DNA of 64,000 bases, taken from assembly GCA_001898825.1 (NCBI GenBank), contig MKVK01000029.1:1-64000 (forward strand). Reading direction: 5' to 3'. The number at the start of each line of letters is the position of its first letter. Within the stretch, counting starts at the first letter, position 1. The DNA comes from Magnetospirillum sp. 64-120 (lineage in GTDB: Bacteria; Pseudomonadota; Alphaproteobacteria; Rhodospirillales; Magnetospirillaceae). A model generated the notes under the pieces. That model searched no databases. It was not told the origin of the DNA and was given only the letters and a program-made list of their open reading frames with translations. Position numbers and translations under genes: made by a program. This document shows, piece by piece, positions 43,966 through 53,442 of this stretch.

Positions 43966-43979
43966 GGGGCGTTTTCCCT

Positions 43980-44621
43980 TTACAGCCCCAGCTTGGTGCC
44001 GATTTCGACGGCCAGGGCCTTGATTTCCTTGGTGGCGGTGTGACGGGGATTGCTTTCCACCACGCCCTTGCCTTCCATCATCGAAGCGGCGAAGGCGACG
44101 CGGTTGCCCAACACGGTTTCCGCCACCGGCAATTCGGCCTGCAGGATCTTGGCCTTGACCGCGTCCACCAGCTTACCTTTGGGGGGCGTGCGGTTGAAGA
44201 CCACGATGGCCTGGCTTTTTTCTTTTTTCGCCAAGTCCAATGTGGGTTGTGTCGCCCACAGGTCCAAGGGGGTGGGCTGCATGGGCACCAGGATCAGGTC
44301 GGCGGCGCGCACCGCGATGCGCACGTCGGTTTCAGCGTGCGGCGGGCTGTCCACCAAGATGACGTCCAGGTCGCGCTTCATGCGGTCCAGCTCGGTGGAC
44401 AGGCGCCAGCCCGAAGCCTGCAGGAAGGTGATGCCGGCCCCCGATTGGTCCACCAGCATCTTGCGCACCTCGAACCACATGGCCAAAGACCCCTGGGGGT
44501 CGATGTCGACGATTCCCACCCGCTTGCCGGCCTGGGCATAAGCCACGGCCAGTTGCGCGGTGATGGTGCTTTTGCCGGCGCCGCCTTTTTGCTGGGCGAC
44601 GGTGATGGCCTTGGCCGACAT
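43980..44621 (-). CDS. ParA/MinD-family ATPase
   Basis: 213 residues with the deviant Walker A KGGAGKST (12-19) of the ParA/MinD group, IVDIDPQGSL as the A' motif and VILVDSPP as Walker B. No ParB follows, so it is an orphan positioning or partition-like ATPase rather than the chromosome ParA. GGGGGAT precedes the ATG. It leads an operon with a membrane protein and a Nudix hydrolase. Confidence 0.88.
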   Translation of the reverse strand: MSAKAITVAQQKGGAGKSTITAQLAVAYAQAGKRVGIVDIDPQGSLAMWFEVRKMLVDQSGAGITFLQASGWRLSTELDRMKRDLDVILVDSPPHAETDVRIAVRAADLILVPMQPTPLDLWATQPTLDLAKKEKSQAIVVFNRTPPKGKLVDAVKAKILQAELPVAETVLGNRVAFAASMMEGKGVVESNPRHTATKEIKALAVEIGTKLGL

Positions 44622-44695
44622 GCGTGTGATCCCCCTTCGTTGGCCTTTGGGGTCAGGCTAAAGGGTTTGGACCATTTTGCAAGAGCGAGAACGCG

Positions 44696-46276
44696 TCAGC
44701 GCGGTTGCAGTTTGGTGCCGTCGCAGCGCACGCCCACGGTGAAGACGGTTTCTTCGCCGGCCATGCACTGGTCGTCGAAGGTCAGGCCGGGGATTTCCTT
44801 CTCGATCCGTGGCGACAAGGTCCAGGGCTGGCTGCCGCGGAGCACCGCGCATCCGTTGTGGTTGTCCAGAATGTCACGCAGCTTGCGCGGCTGGTTCCAC
44901 CACATCAGGCCCTCGTCCCACCATGTGTGGCGGTTGGTGAACCAGGTGTATTCGTCCTTGGGCATCCAGCCGGCCATAAGCGGCGAGTATCTGGCCTGCG
45001 CATTCATGTCGCCGCGTTGCAGGGCATAAGACAGCGCCGAGGATGAGTCGAAATAGATCTTGGCGCAGCCGTCATAGCGGGCCATGTCGAAACTTTGGGT
45101 GTCGGCGGTCAGTTGCTGCAATTCCCGTGTCTGCTTCCACACCGCCGGAACGGTCAGAACCAACAGAACCAAGCCCACCGCCTGCCAGACCCGCTGGTGG
45201 CGCTTGGGATCGGTGGCCTGGGCGGTGACGTGCCACAGGATCGCCAGGGTCGGACCGGTCAGCATCAAGGCGGGGATCAGGTAATGGGCGGCCGATTGCT
45301 TGGCCACCACGACGACCGTCAACACCTGCGCCAAGATCAAGCCGACGGCCAGACGGGCCAGCGGGTTGGCGGCCATGACCCCCCGACGGCGCATGCGGAA
45401 GTAAGCCGTCAGCACCACCAGCATGGCGACGATGGTGGCGCTGAAGATCAGCTTGGAACTGAAGATTTTCAGGATGGTGCGGGGATATTGGCGCGGATCG
45501 ACCACCGACGCCTCGCCGGTGCCATAGGCGCCGGAATGGGTCAGCACCCGGCCCCACCAGTCCAGGAAAATGTCATAGGACGGCAAAGCGGGGGCGACAA
45601 AGACCAGGAACGAGACGATGGTGGCCGCCGGATAGATCAAAAACAGCCGGCGCCGATCCAGCAACAGCAAGGGCACCACCCCCAGGACGGCGAATTGCAG
45701 CTTGATGGCGATGCCGAAACCCATGGCGACGCCCAGCAACACGGCGTGACGGTCTTCCAGCTTGTCGGCCTTGGCGGCCTTCAGGGCGGCGGCGATCAAA
45801 AAACAGGCGGCGACGATCAGAAAGGGTTCCGGCTTGGGGTGCAGCGAGAACTTGGGGATGATCATCGACAGGAAGGGGGCCGATTGCGCCAACAGCGCCG
45901 GCCACAGGCGGCCGGTGAAGCGCAGGAACGACCGTCCCAGCAGGTAAAGCGCCACGGTCACGAAGGGGTAGATGACCAGCGTCGCCACCAAAAGGTGCTT
46001 TTCCGGCTGGTGCAGCACCGTGTCGATGATGTCGGCGGTGGGGGTGAAAGGATGCATCAGGCGCAGAACGGCGCCGATCAACACCTGAACCGGGGTGCCG
46101 GGATGGCTTAGGTCGGTGGGGGCGCGTCCTTCCAGCACCAGAAGGCCGTTGAACAGGTAATAATAGTCGGGGTCCAGGTTGAACACCTGCCACAACGGCA
46201 GGCTGACGGCCAACATGACCACCAGCAGCAAGGTGAAGGTCGCGGGCAGCAGCCACAGGCTCAGCTGGCGGTTCAT
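44696..46276 (-). CDS. Polytopic membrane protein, GT-C glycosyltransferase-like
   Basis: 526 residues with about ten hydrophobic segments and a soluble C-terminal third (about 390-526). The N-terminal periplasmic loop NLDPDYYYLFNGLLVLEG with its acidic pair, then SHPGTPVQ, resembles the first loop of GT-C transferases that use lipid-linked sugars. No exact family is recognised. It overlaps the methyltransferase gene by 4 bases (ATGA), so both likely act on the same envelope glycan or lipid. Confidence 0.65.
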   Translation of the reverse strand: MNRQLSLWLLPATFTLLLVVMLAVSLPLWQVFNLDPDYYYLFNGLLVLEGRAPTDLSHPGTPVQVLIGAVLRLMHPFTPTADIIDTVLHQPEKHLLVATLVIYPFVTVALYLLGRSFLRFTGRLWPALLAQSAPFLSMIIPKFSLHPKPEPFLIVAACFLIAAALKAAKADKLEDRHAVLLGVAMGFGIAIKLQFAVLGVVPLLLLDRRRLFLIYPAATIVSFLVFVAPALPSYDIFLDWWGRVLTHSGAYGTGEASVVDPRQYPRTILKIFSSKLIFSATIVAMLVVLTAYFRMRRRGVMAANPLARLAVGLILAQVLTVVVVAKQSAAHYLIPALMLTGPTLAILWHVTAQATDPKRHQRVWQAVGLVLLVLTVPAVWKQTRELQQLTADTQSFDMARYDGCAKIYFDSSSALSYALQRGDMNAQARYSPLMAGWMPKDEYTWFTNRHTWWDEGLMWWNQPRKLRDILDNHNGCAVLRGSQPWTLSPRIEKEIPGLTFDDQCMAGEETVFTVGVRCDGTKLQPR

Positions 46277-46962
46277 CGCGGCACCAGGACGGCGTACATG
46301 TTGGCGCTCCAGAACTCGGGCGGGGTGAGCAGCGCCCAGGACAGGAAACGATGGACAAGCGCGTCGGTCAGCATGCGTCGGCGCGATCCCTGGCGCTGGG
46401 GGTAAACGGATACGGTGTCGAAACCCGCTGCGTCGGCCAGCTGACGCAGGGACAGCGGCGTGAAGGCGGTGCGATGGGTCAAGTCGCCGAATTGATATTG
46501 CAAGGCCCAGGGGCAGGCGGCATTGGGCACTTTCAAGATCAGCCTGGCTTGGGGGCGCAGGCGCTTTTTCAGGGTCTGCAACAGCCGCAGGGCGTCGTCG
46601 GCGGTGAAGTGTTCCAAGACGTCGAACAGGGCCACACGATCAAAAGAGCCCAAGGATTCGTCGGCCAGCGCCGTCCACAAATCGGCACAGTGGAAGCAAT
46701 CGCGGACACTTTCCGGGACGACCCGGGCCAAGGTGGGGTCATGGTCGACCCCGACGATCCGCGTGACGCCCTTGGTCTTAAGGTAATCCAGGAAGGCGCC
46801 GGTGCCGCACCCCAGTTCCAAGACCTGGCACTGGGTGTCAAATTGCGCCGGCTGCCAGACCTCGGCGTCGAAGCGGGCGATTTGCTTGCGTCCCACTTGC
46901 GGGGTCTCGTAACGCTTGTAGGTAGCGTAGGACTGGTAAAAGTCTGAAGTTTCGTTGCCCAC
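46273..46962 (-). CDS. SAM-dependent methyltransferase (class I)
   Basis: 229 residues. The SAM motif is VLELGCGTGAFLDYL, with acidic VGVDHD at the second strand and VALFDVLEHF at motif II-III, as in UbiE/Methyltransf_11-type enzymes. GTG at 46962 is chosen because GGGGAGG lies at ideal distance; a longer start at 46998 is weaker. It overlaps the membrane glycosyltransferase-like gene by ATGA. Probable small-molecule or glycolipid methylase; substrate unknown. Confidence 0.85.
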   Translation of the reverse strand: MGNETSDFYQSYATYKRYETPQVGRKQIARFDAEVWQPAQFDTQCQVLELGCGTGAFLDYLKTKGVTRIVGVDHDPTLARVVPESVRDCFHCADLWTALADESLGSFDRVALFDVLEHFTADDALRLLQTLKKRLRPQARLILKVPNAACPWALQYQFGDLTHRTAFTPLSLRQLADAAGFDTVSVYPQRQGSRRRMLTDALVHRFLSWALLTPPEFWSANMYAVLVPR

Positions 46963-47090
46963 CTTGGCCTCCCCTTTTGACGTTTGGGTGTAACGCATGC
47001 CCGCATATAGGGCAACACTCGATGGCTGGGCTTGCGTCGGGGGGGCGTGGCGGGCATGATCCGCCGGCCGTATCGCCAAGGGCGGAGACA

Positions 47091-47888
47091 ATGGAAACCA
47101 TTTTGCAGGCCCTGTTGCTGGGCGTCGTCGAAGGGCTGACCGAGTTCCTGCCGGTGTCGTCCACCGGTCATCTGATCCTGTTGGGGGATTTGCTGGGGTT
47201 CCAGGGGCCGCCGGGCAAGACCTTCGAGATCGTCATCCAACTGGGCGCCATCCTGGCCGTCTGCGTGGTCTATTGGCGCCGTTTGACCGGCGCCGCCATC
47301 GGCATGTTCACCAATGACCGCGACATGTTCTTCGTCCGCAATATCCTGATCGGCTTTCTGCCGGCCATGGTGGTGGGTGTGCTGGCCTACAAGCACATTC
47401 GGGCGTTGCTGGATTCGCCGGTGGTGGTGGCCGTCGCCCTGGTGGTCGGCGGCGTGCTGATCTTGGCTTTGGAACGGCTGAACAAGACCCCGCGCTTTCA
47501 CACGGTCGAGGACTTTCCGGTGCCGCTGTCACTGAAGATCGGCGTGTTCCAGTGCATCGCCATGATCCCCGGCGTGTCGCGATCGGGGGCCACCATCATG
47601 GGGGCGCTGCTGGTCGGCGTCGACCGCAAGGCGGCGGCCGAGTTCTCGTTCTTCCTGGCCATTCCCACCATGCTGGGGGCGACGGTCTATTCGGTTTACA
47701 AGAACTGGGCCGACCTTAGCTTCGACAATGCCGGACTGATCGCCATCGGCTTCGTCGCCGCCTTCGTCGCCGCCCTGCTGGTGGTGCGCACCGCCATCGC
47801 GCTGATCGTGCGCCACGGTTTCACCCCCTTCGCCTGGTACCGCATCGTTTTCGGCGGGGGGATGCTGGTGCTGCTGCTGACGCGTTAG
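47091..47888 (+). CDS. uppP: Undecaprenyl-diphosphatase
   Basis: 265-residue polytopic membrane enzyme of the BacA/UppP family. It carries both signature blocks, EGLTEFLPVSSTGHLIL and PGVSRSGATI. It recycles undecaprenyl diphosphate for peptidoglycan and other envelope polymers and gives bacitracin tolerance. GGCGGAGACA precedes the ATG. It is divergent from the methyltransferase pair and ends before a palindromic repeat. Confidence 0.96.
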   Translation: METILQALLLGVVEGLTEFLPVSSTGHLILLGDLLGFQGPPGKTFEIVIQLGAILAVCVVYWRRLTGAAIGMFTNDRDMFFVRNILIGFLPAMVVGVLAYKHIRALLDSPVVVAVALVVGGVLILALERLNKTPRFHTVEDFPVPLSLKIGVFQCIAMIPGVSRSGATIMGALLVGVDRKAAAEFSFFLAIPTMLGATVYSVYKNWADLSFDNAGLIAIGFVAAFVAALLVVRTAIALIVRHGFTPFAWYRIVFGGGMLVLLLTR

Positions 47889-47913
47889 AGTTTGCTCGAG
47901 CCCGCCCCCTTTG

Positions 47914-47974
47914 TCGTCATTGCCGGGCTTGACCCGGCAATCCATGGACCCTCGGGTCAAGCCCGAGGGTGACG
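47914..47974. repeat. Palindromic intergenic repeat, copy 2
   Basis: CGTCATTGCCGGGCTTGACCCGGCAATCCATGG followed by ACCCTCGGGTCAAGCCCGAGGGTGACG, two hairpins of the same family as 40749-40843. It lies between the convergent ends of uppP and the VOC protein gene. Confidence 0.75.
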
Positions 47975-48011
47975 GTTAAACAGGGACGGTTCAGCCTATA
48001 CCAGACATGTT

Positions 48012-48617
48012 CTAGACAAGTTCCACAACCTTTCCGCCCACCTGGATCTCGGCCTTCAAGGCCGGCCCGGTGGCGGCTAGGCTGACCTGATCGGCCAGTC
48101 CCAGACGGGCCAATTCCCCATGCACGCGTTGCGGCTGATCATGGCCCAGGGTCAGGCGGCGCAGGCGCAATCCTGGATCGGGCAGGCGGTTGCACGGATG
48201 GCCGCCGGCCTGCCATTGGATCAGGGCCGGCACGGTGCCACCCAAATCGGGCATGCCGTCTGCGGTGACGGCGAAGCGCCAGCGGAAATCGCCGCGTTCC
48301 ATGTCCAGAACCCGGCAATGGGCCGGACGGGCGGCCTCGATGTCGGCGGTGCGCGCCACCCAATGAACCAGACGCGGCGCCCCCTTGAAGGCATCCAGGC
48401 CGAACCACCGTGGTTGCGGCGGGGCGGGGGCGTCGGGATCGACGGCGATGACTTCCAGATAACAATCGGGCCCCAACGACAACAGCGCGTTGTGGGTGCC
48501 CATGCGGGCGTGCTTGCCGCCGGCCTGCACTTCGCAGCCCAACAGGCGCGACACATGGCCGATGCCTTCGTTCAGGGTGCGGGCGGCGACCACCAGATGG
48601 TCCAGTTGGCAATTCAT
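48012..48617 (-). CDS. Glyoxalase-like (VOC superfamily) protein
   Basis: 201 residues. The start QLDHLVVAARTLNEGIGHV and GTHNALLSLGPDCYLEVIAVDP are the hallmark of the Glyoxalase_3-like VOC group. One metal-binding His (in LDHLV) and the Glu of YLEVI are present. The reaction is unknown for this group. It stands alone on the minus strand, with the actP terminator in front of it. Confidence 0.8.
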   Translation of the reverse strand: MNCQLDHLVVAARTLNEGIGHVSRLLGCEVQAGGKHARMGTHNALLSLGPDCYLEVIAVDPDAPAPPQPRWFGLDAFKGAPRLVHWVARTADIEAARPAHCRVLDMERGDFRWRFAVTADGMPDLGGTVPALIQWQAGGHPCNRLPDPGLRLRRLTLGHDQPQRVHGELARLGLADQVSLAATGPALKAEIQVGGKVVELV

Positions 48618-48631
48618 GGGACCAGCATAAA

Positions 48632-48661
48632 AGAAAAAGGCCGCCGGGGATACCGGCGGCC
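48632..48661 (-). terminator. Terminator of DUF485-actP operon
   Basis: On the minus strand GGCCGCCGG pairs with CCGGCGGCC around a 5-base loop, followed by TTTTTC. It is 30 bases beyond the actP stop codon. Confidence 0.9.
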
Positions 48662-48691
48662 AAGTCTTCTTTAATTCGGTTGCAGCAGCCC

Positions 48692-50380
48692 TTAGTGGGC
48701 GGCGGCACCTTCGGCGCCCAGGCCGGTCTCGGACCGGATGGCCATGGCGTCGTACTGAGCCCGTTCGGCCTTGGCCTGTTCGCTGTTGTCCATGATGGAG
48801 AACAGCCAGCAGCCGATGAAAGCGGCCGGCATGGTGAACAGGGTCGGGTACACGTACGGGAAGATCGGGTCCTTGAAGCCGAAGCTGGAAACCCAGACGA
48901 CCTTGGACAGGATCACGCAGCCCACCGAGCCGATCAGGCCGATGTAACCGCCGATGACCGCACCCTTGGTGGTCAAGGACTTCGAGAACATGGCCATCAC
49001 CAGCACCGGGAAGGTGGCCGAGGCAGCGATCGAGAAGGTCAGAGCGACGATGAAGGCGACGTTCTGCTTTTCGAAGATGATGCCCAGGATAACGGCGATG
49101 ACGCCCAGACCCAGCGAAGCGAACTTGGACATGCGCACTTCCGAAGCCTCGGTGGTGCGCCCACGGGCGAACACGTTGGCGTACAGATCGTGCGAGATGG
49201 CCGAGGCGCCAGCCAGGGTCAGACCCGACACCACCGCCAGGATGGTGGCGAAGGCGACCGCCGAGATGAAGCCCAGGAAGATGTCGCCGCCGATGGCGTG
49301 GGCCAGCCAGATAGCGGGCATGTTGCCGCCACCCTTCAGAGCCAGGCTGCCAACGGCCTTGGTCGGATCCAGGTACTGCGGATCGGTGGCCACCAGGGTG
49401 ATGGCGCCGAAGCCGATGATGAAGGTCAGGATGTAGAAGTAACCGATGAAGCCGGTGGCGTAGAAGACCGACTTGCGGGCTTCCTTGGCGTTCGGCACGG
49501 TGAAGAAGCGCATCAGGATGTGCGGCAGACCAGCGGTGCCGAACATCAGGGTCAGGCCCAGCGAGATGGCGTCGACGGGGTTGGTGACCAGCGAGCCCGG
49601 GGCCATGATGGCACCATGCTTCGGATGGACTTCAACCGCCTTGGCGAACAAAGCTTCGAACGAGAAGCCGAAATGGCTCATCACGCCCAAGGCGATGAAC
49701 GTGGCGCCACCCAGCAGCAGGCAGGCCTTGATGATCTGCACCCAGGTGGTGGCGGTCATGCCGCCGAAAGTGACGTAGACCATCATCAGCGCACCGACGA
49801 CCACGACCGCCAGGATGTAGTCCAGGCCGAACAGCAGCTTGATCAGCTGGCCGGCGCCGACCATCTGGCCGATCAGGTAGAAGATGACGACGATCAGCGC
49901 GCCGGTGGCGGCGAAGATACGCACCGGGCCTTGGGCCAGGCGGTACGACGCCACGTCGGCGAAGGTGAACTTGCCCAGATTGCGCAGACGTTCGGCGATC
50001 AGGAACAAGATGATCGGCCAGCCGACCAGCCAGCCCACCGAGAAGATCAGGCCGTCGAAGCCCGAGCCGTACACCAGGGCGGAAATACCCAGGAAGGACG
50101 CGGCCGACATGTAGTCGCCGGCGATGGCCATGCCGTTCTGGAAGCCGGTGATGCCGCCACCAGCCGCATAGAAGTCGGCGGCGGTCTTGTTCTTACGGGC
50201 GGCCCAATAGGTGATGCCCAGGGTCATGCCCACGAAGATCGCGAACATGATGATGGCGTGCCAGTTGGTAGCTTGCTTTTCCACGTTGCCGAGGTCGGCA
50301 CCGGCGGCAAAAGCGGCGGTAGCGGCCAGCGACCCGCCAATGGCGAGAGCGGCCGCGAGAGCGATCTTGGAGAACTTCAT
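48692..50380 (-). CDS. actP: Cation/acetate symporter
   Basis: 562-residue sodium:solute symporter (SSS) family protein with an N-terminal cleavable leader ([16 protein letters not shown]) and about 13 membrane helices. ActP motifs include [25 protein letters not shown] and [22 protein letters not shown]. It imports acetate and other short carboxylates. It is coupled to the DUF485 gene (TGATG). A terminator follows. Confidence 0.95.
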   Translation of the reverse strand: MKFSKIALAAALAIGGSLAATAAFAAGADLGNVEKQATNWHAIIMFAIFVGMTLGITYWAARKNKTAADFYAAGGGITGFQNGMAIAGDYMSAASFLGISALVYGSGFDGLIFSVGWLVGWPIILFLIAERLRNLGKFTFADVASYRLAQGPVRIFAATGALIVVIFYLIGQMVGAGQLIKLLFGLDYILAVVVVGALMMVYVTFGGMTATTWVQIIKACLLLGGATFIALGVMSHFGFSFEALFAKAVEVHPKHGAIMAPGSLVTNPVDAISLGLTLMFGTAGLPHILMRFFTVPNAKEARKSVFYATGFIGYFYILTFIIGFGAITLVATDPQYLDPTKAVGSLALKGGGNMPAIWLAHAIGGDIFLGFISAVAFATILAVVSGLTLAGASAISHDLYANVFARGRTTEASEVRMSKFASLGLGVIAVILGIIFEKQNVAFIVALTFSIAASATFPVLVMAMFSKSLTTKGAVIGGYIGLIGSVGCVILSKVVWVSSFGFKDPIFPYVYPTLFTMPAAFIGCWLFSIMDNSEQAKAERAQYDAMAIRSETGLGAEGAAAH

Positions 50381-50709
50381 CAGCGAGCTTCCTCGAGAAT
50401 TTGGCGGTTCAGTTCGTCAAACTCGGTATTGGCGCGGCGCACGTAGATACCGGTCAACACGATAGCCGACAGGATGACGCCGACACCGATGGGGAAACCG
50501 ACGGTGGTGACGCCGCCCGACAGCGACTGACCCAGGAAGCTCTTGCCGTAAGCGATCAGCAAGATGAAGCCCGCGTAGATGCCCAGCATCAGGGCCGACA
50601 GCAGCCACGCGAAAGAGCGGCGCTTGCTGACCAGTTCCTGAAATTTGGGGTTGGCGGTGATTTTCTCATGCGCGGCGGCATGAGCATTCACATTCGGTGA
50701 TTGTGCCAC
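50380..50709 (-). CDS. DUF485 membrane protein (ActP partner, YjcH-like)
   Basis: 109 residues with two membrane segments (about 33-56 and 70-90) and the DUF485 signature [16 protein letters not shown]. It is almost always encoded directly before actP, as here, and is thought to assist the symporter. Its stop overlaps the actP start by one base. Confidence 0.93.
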   Translation of the reverse strand: MAQSPNVNAHAAAHEKITANPKFQELVSKRRSFAWLLSALMLGIYAGFILLIAYGKSFLGQSLSGGVTTVGFPIGVGVILSAIVLTGIYVRRANTEFDELNRQILEEAR

Positions 50710-51172
50710 TTTGACCCTCCGCTATTTCCCGCCCCGATTTTCGGGGTCGGTTGTTGTTATCGAGGCCGTTTGCCGGCCTGGTTTTTTTGTCCCTTTGCAC
50801 AGGCCGAAGGTCACCCATGCGAACACGGAATGACCCCGGGGCTTGCCGGGAGGTTCCGACGTCATTAACATCCGACTACATTGCCGTCAACTGTGCTTGC
50901 GGGGCAGGGTTGAATTATTTGCATGGCAGCGGCAGGGGCGGGGGCCGACTAGTTTTGCCGTTTGCTTCTTTTTGACGGGGGCAAGTGAATATCGCCATGA
51001 ATTTCTAAGCATCATCCGGTCGACAAGGCATTAAGCTTTGTGACGATGTGGATTTTCTTGTGTATCCTGGCATTATTCGTTTATCCGTTTTCTCGATCGA
51101 CACTTTTGGGTAGGCTGCGCCGGACTGGAACGACCCTTCTGTCCTTGCTTCTTTGTCGTTTTCTGTGCCGGC
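50710..51172. other. Divergent control region between DUF485-actP and CBS-DUF294
   Basis: 463 bases without a credible gene. It contains a hairpin with T-run on the plus strand (AGGCCG 50763-50768, CGGCCT 50774-50779, T7 at 50782-50788) that follows no known plus-strand gene, and AT-rich stretches near 50870-50915 and 50990-51070 where promoters for the two divergent genes may lie. No clear sigma-54 or CRP-type site was found. Confidence 0.55.
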
Positions 51173-52633
51173 ATGAATTTGGATGAATTTGCAATGAATG
51201 ATGTTGCCGCTTTGGCGCGTATCGACAGCTTCCCCTATCGCCACAGGTTGCGTGAGGTGATGAGCACCCCGGTGCTGACCGCCGCCGAGGACGTGTCGCT
51301 GACCGACGCCATTCATCGCATGTACGAAGCGCGGGTGTCGTCCATCGTCGGCGTCGATTCCCTGGGGCGGGCCCTGGGCATCCTGACCGAACGCGACCTG
51401 CTGCGCATCTTGTCCACCCAAGGTGCGGCCGGCCTGGACGTGCCGCTGGGCCAGGTGATGAGCCGGCCGGTCTCGACCGTGCCCGCTGACGCCTTCGTCT
51501 ATGTGGCGTTGGGCAAGATGACCCGCCTGGGGCTGCGTCATCTGGTGGTGGTCGATCGCGACCGCCGCCCCTTGGGCATGGTCACCGGCCGCGCTTTGCT
51601 GAAGGTGCGCGCCAACGACGCCCTGGTGATCGGCGATTCGGTGCACGAGGCCAAGGGACCCGAAGACATGGCCGCCGCCATGGCGGCGCTGCCCGGTCTG
51701 GCCCGTTCGTTGCTGGCCGAGGGGGTCAGCGCCCGGGGCATTTCCTCGGTCATCGCCCTGGTCATCCGCGACCTGACGGCGCGGGCCACCGAACTGGCCG
51801 AGATTTCCATGCGCCAGGACGGCTGGGGCGAGGCGCCGGCCGCTTACGCCATGCTGGTCCTGGGCTCGGGCGGACGCGGCGAAAGCTTGTTGGTGTTCGA
51901 CCAGGACAACGCCATCGTCCATCGCGGCACAGCCGCCGACGATGTGTGGTTCGCCGAACTGGGCAAGCGCGTCAACGAGATGCTGAATCAGGCGGGCATC
52001 CCGTTCTGCGATGGCGGCGTCATGGCGCGTGAGCCCAAATGGCGCAAAAGCCTGGAAGAATGGAAGGACGAGATCCATAACTGGGTGTTCTCGCTGGAAA
52101 ATCAAACCGTGATGTATTGCGACATCTTCTTTGATTTCCAGCCGGTATGGGGTGACGCCGAACTGGCCGAGGAATTGCGCGTCTGGGCGGTGGAAAAGGC
52201 GTCGCAATCGGCGTTCTTCATGCAGTATCTGGCCCAGCACGTGGCCAAGATGGACGTGTCGCTGACCTTCTGGGGCGGTTTCGTCACCAAGAACGGCCGG
52301 TTGAACGCCAAGAAGTTCGGCCTGCTGCCGCTGGTGTCGGCGGCGCGCTTCCGCGCCATCCGCGCCCACGTTCTGGAAACCGGAACGGATGAGCGTTACA
52401 GCGCCATCAAGGACATGGAACTGCTGCACGAGGACGATTGGCGCGATTTCCTGGAAATTCGCGAAATCGTCTTCCGTGTCATGCTGGACCAGCAATTGGC
52501 CGATCTGGCGGCGGGGGTCACCGCTTCCGCCAGCATCGACCCCAAGCGTTTGTCCACCCAGATGCGCGAACGCCTGCGCTGGGCTTTCAAGCGCCTGCGC
52601 ACTTTGAAATACATCTGCGGCGTGGCGGGTTAG
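51173..52633 (+). CDS. CBS-domain / DUF294 nucleotidyltransferase-like signal protein
   Basis: 486 residues. Two CBS domains (about 25-145: VMSTPVLTAAED, VMSRPVSTVPAD) bind adenine nucleotides. A DUF294 nucleotidyltransferase-like domain has GSGGRGE (231-237) followed by FDQDNA, the metal-binding acidic residues of the fold. A C-terminal helical DUF294 domain follows. Such proteins commonly sit beside acetate/solute symporters and are thought to modulate them. The start at 51173 lacks a ribosome site; ATG 51194 is an alternative. It is followed by thiD. Confidence 0.85.
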   Translation: MNLDEFAMNDVAALARIDSFPYRHRLREVMSTPVLTAAEDVSLTDAIHRMYEARVSSIVGVDSLGRALGILTERDLLRILSTQGAAGLDVPLGQVMSRPVSTVPADAFVYVALGKMTRLGLRHLVVVDRDRRPLGMVTGRALLKVRANDALVIGDSVHEAKGPEDMAAAMAALPGLARSLLAEGVSARGISSVIALVIRDLTARATELAEISMRQDGWGEAPAAYAMLVLGSGGRGESLLVFDQDNAIVHRGTAADDVWFAELGKRVNEMLNQAGIPFCDGGVMAREPKWRKSLEEWKDEIHNWVFSLENQTVMYCDIFFDFQPVWGDAELAEELRVWAVEKASQSAFFMQYLAQHVAKMDVSLTFWGGFVTKNGRLNAKKFGLLPLVSAARFRAIRAHVLETGTDERYSAIKDMELLHEDDWRDFLEIREIVFRVMLDQQLADLAAGVTASASIDPKRLSTQMRERLRWAFKRLRTLKYICGVAG

Positions 52634-52638
52634 GACCC

Positions 52639-53442
52639 ATGAAGGGGCGTGTTCTCATCGTCGCCGGGTCCGATTCGGGCGGCGGCGCCGGCGTCCAGGC
52701 CGACCTGAAGGCCGTGTCGGCGTTGGGGGCGTTCGGCGCCACCGCCATCACCGCCCTGACCGCCCAGAACACCCAAGGCGTCTTCGGCATCCACGCCGTG
52801 CCGCCCGCCTTCATCCGCAGCCAGATGGAGCTGGTTCTGGATGACATCGGCGCCGATTGCGTGAAAACCGGCATGCTGGCCAGCGTGCCGGTGATCGAGG
52901 CGGTGGCGGCGTCCCTGGACAGCCATGCCGCCGCCATTCCCCTGGTGGTGGACCCGGTGATGGTGGCCAAGGGCGGCGCTTCGCTGCTGGCGGACGACGC
53001 GGCCCAGGCCCTGATCGGGCTTCTGGTGCGTCGGGCGGCGCTGATCACCCCCAACATTCCCGAAGCCCAGGTGTTGCTGGGGCGCGACATCTCCGGCATC
53101 GACGACATGGAACCGGCCGCCCGCGATCTGCTGGCCCTGGGGGCGGGGGCGGTGTTGCTGAAAGGCGGCCATCTGCCCGGCGACCATCTGGTGGACGTGC
53201 TGGCGCTGCCCGACAAGATCATCCGTTTTTCCGCCGAACGCATCGCCACCGCCTCGACCCATGGTACCGGCTGTACCTTGGCGTCGGCGGTGGCTGCCGG
53301 CATCGCCCAGGGCATGGGGCTGGCCGATGCGGTGGCGCGGGCACGGATTTACGTGCGCCGGGCCATCGAAACGGCGCCGGGGTTGGGCCACGGCCACGGC
53401 CCGCTGAACCATCTGCATGCCATCGCCGAGTATGGCTGGTGA
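52639..53442 (+). CDS. thiD: Hydroxymethylpyrimidine/phosphomethylpyrimidine kinase
   Basis: 267 residues. The ribokinase-like opening VLIVAGSDSGGGAGVQADLK, the substrate loop ITALTAQNTQGV and the catalytic STHGTGCTLASAVAAG are diagnostic. It phosphorylates HMP and then HMP-phosphate in thiamine synthesis. It follows the DUF294 gene by 5 bases and overlaps the next gene by 4 (GTGA). Confidence 0.95.
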   Translation: MKGRVLIVAGSDSGGGAGVQADLKAVSALGAFGATAITALTAQNTQGVFGIHAVPPAFIRSQMELVLDDIGADCVKTGMLASVPVIEAVAASLDSHAAAIPLVVDPVMVAKGGASLLADDAAQALIGLLVRRAALITPNIPEAQVLLGRDISGIDDMEPAARDLLALGAGAVLLKGGHLPGDHLVDVLALPDKIIRFSAERIATASTHGTGCTLASAVAAGIAQGMGLADAVARARIYVRRAIETAPGLGHGHGPLNHLHAIAEYGW

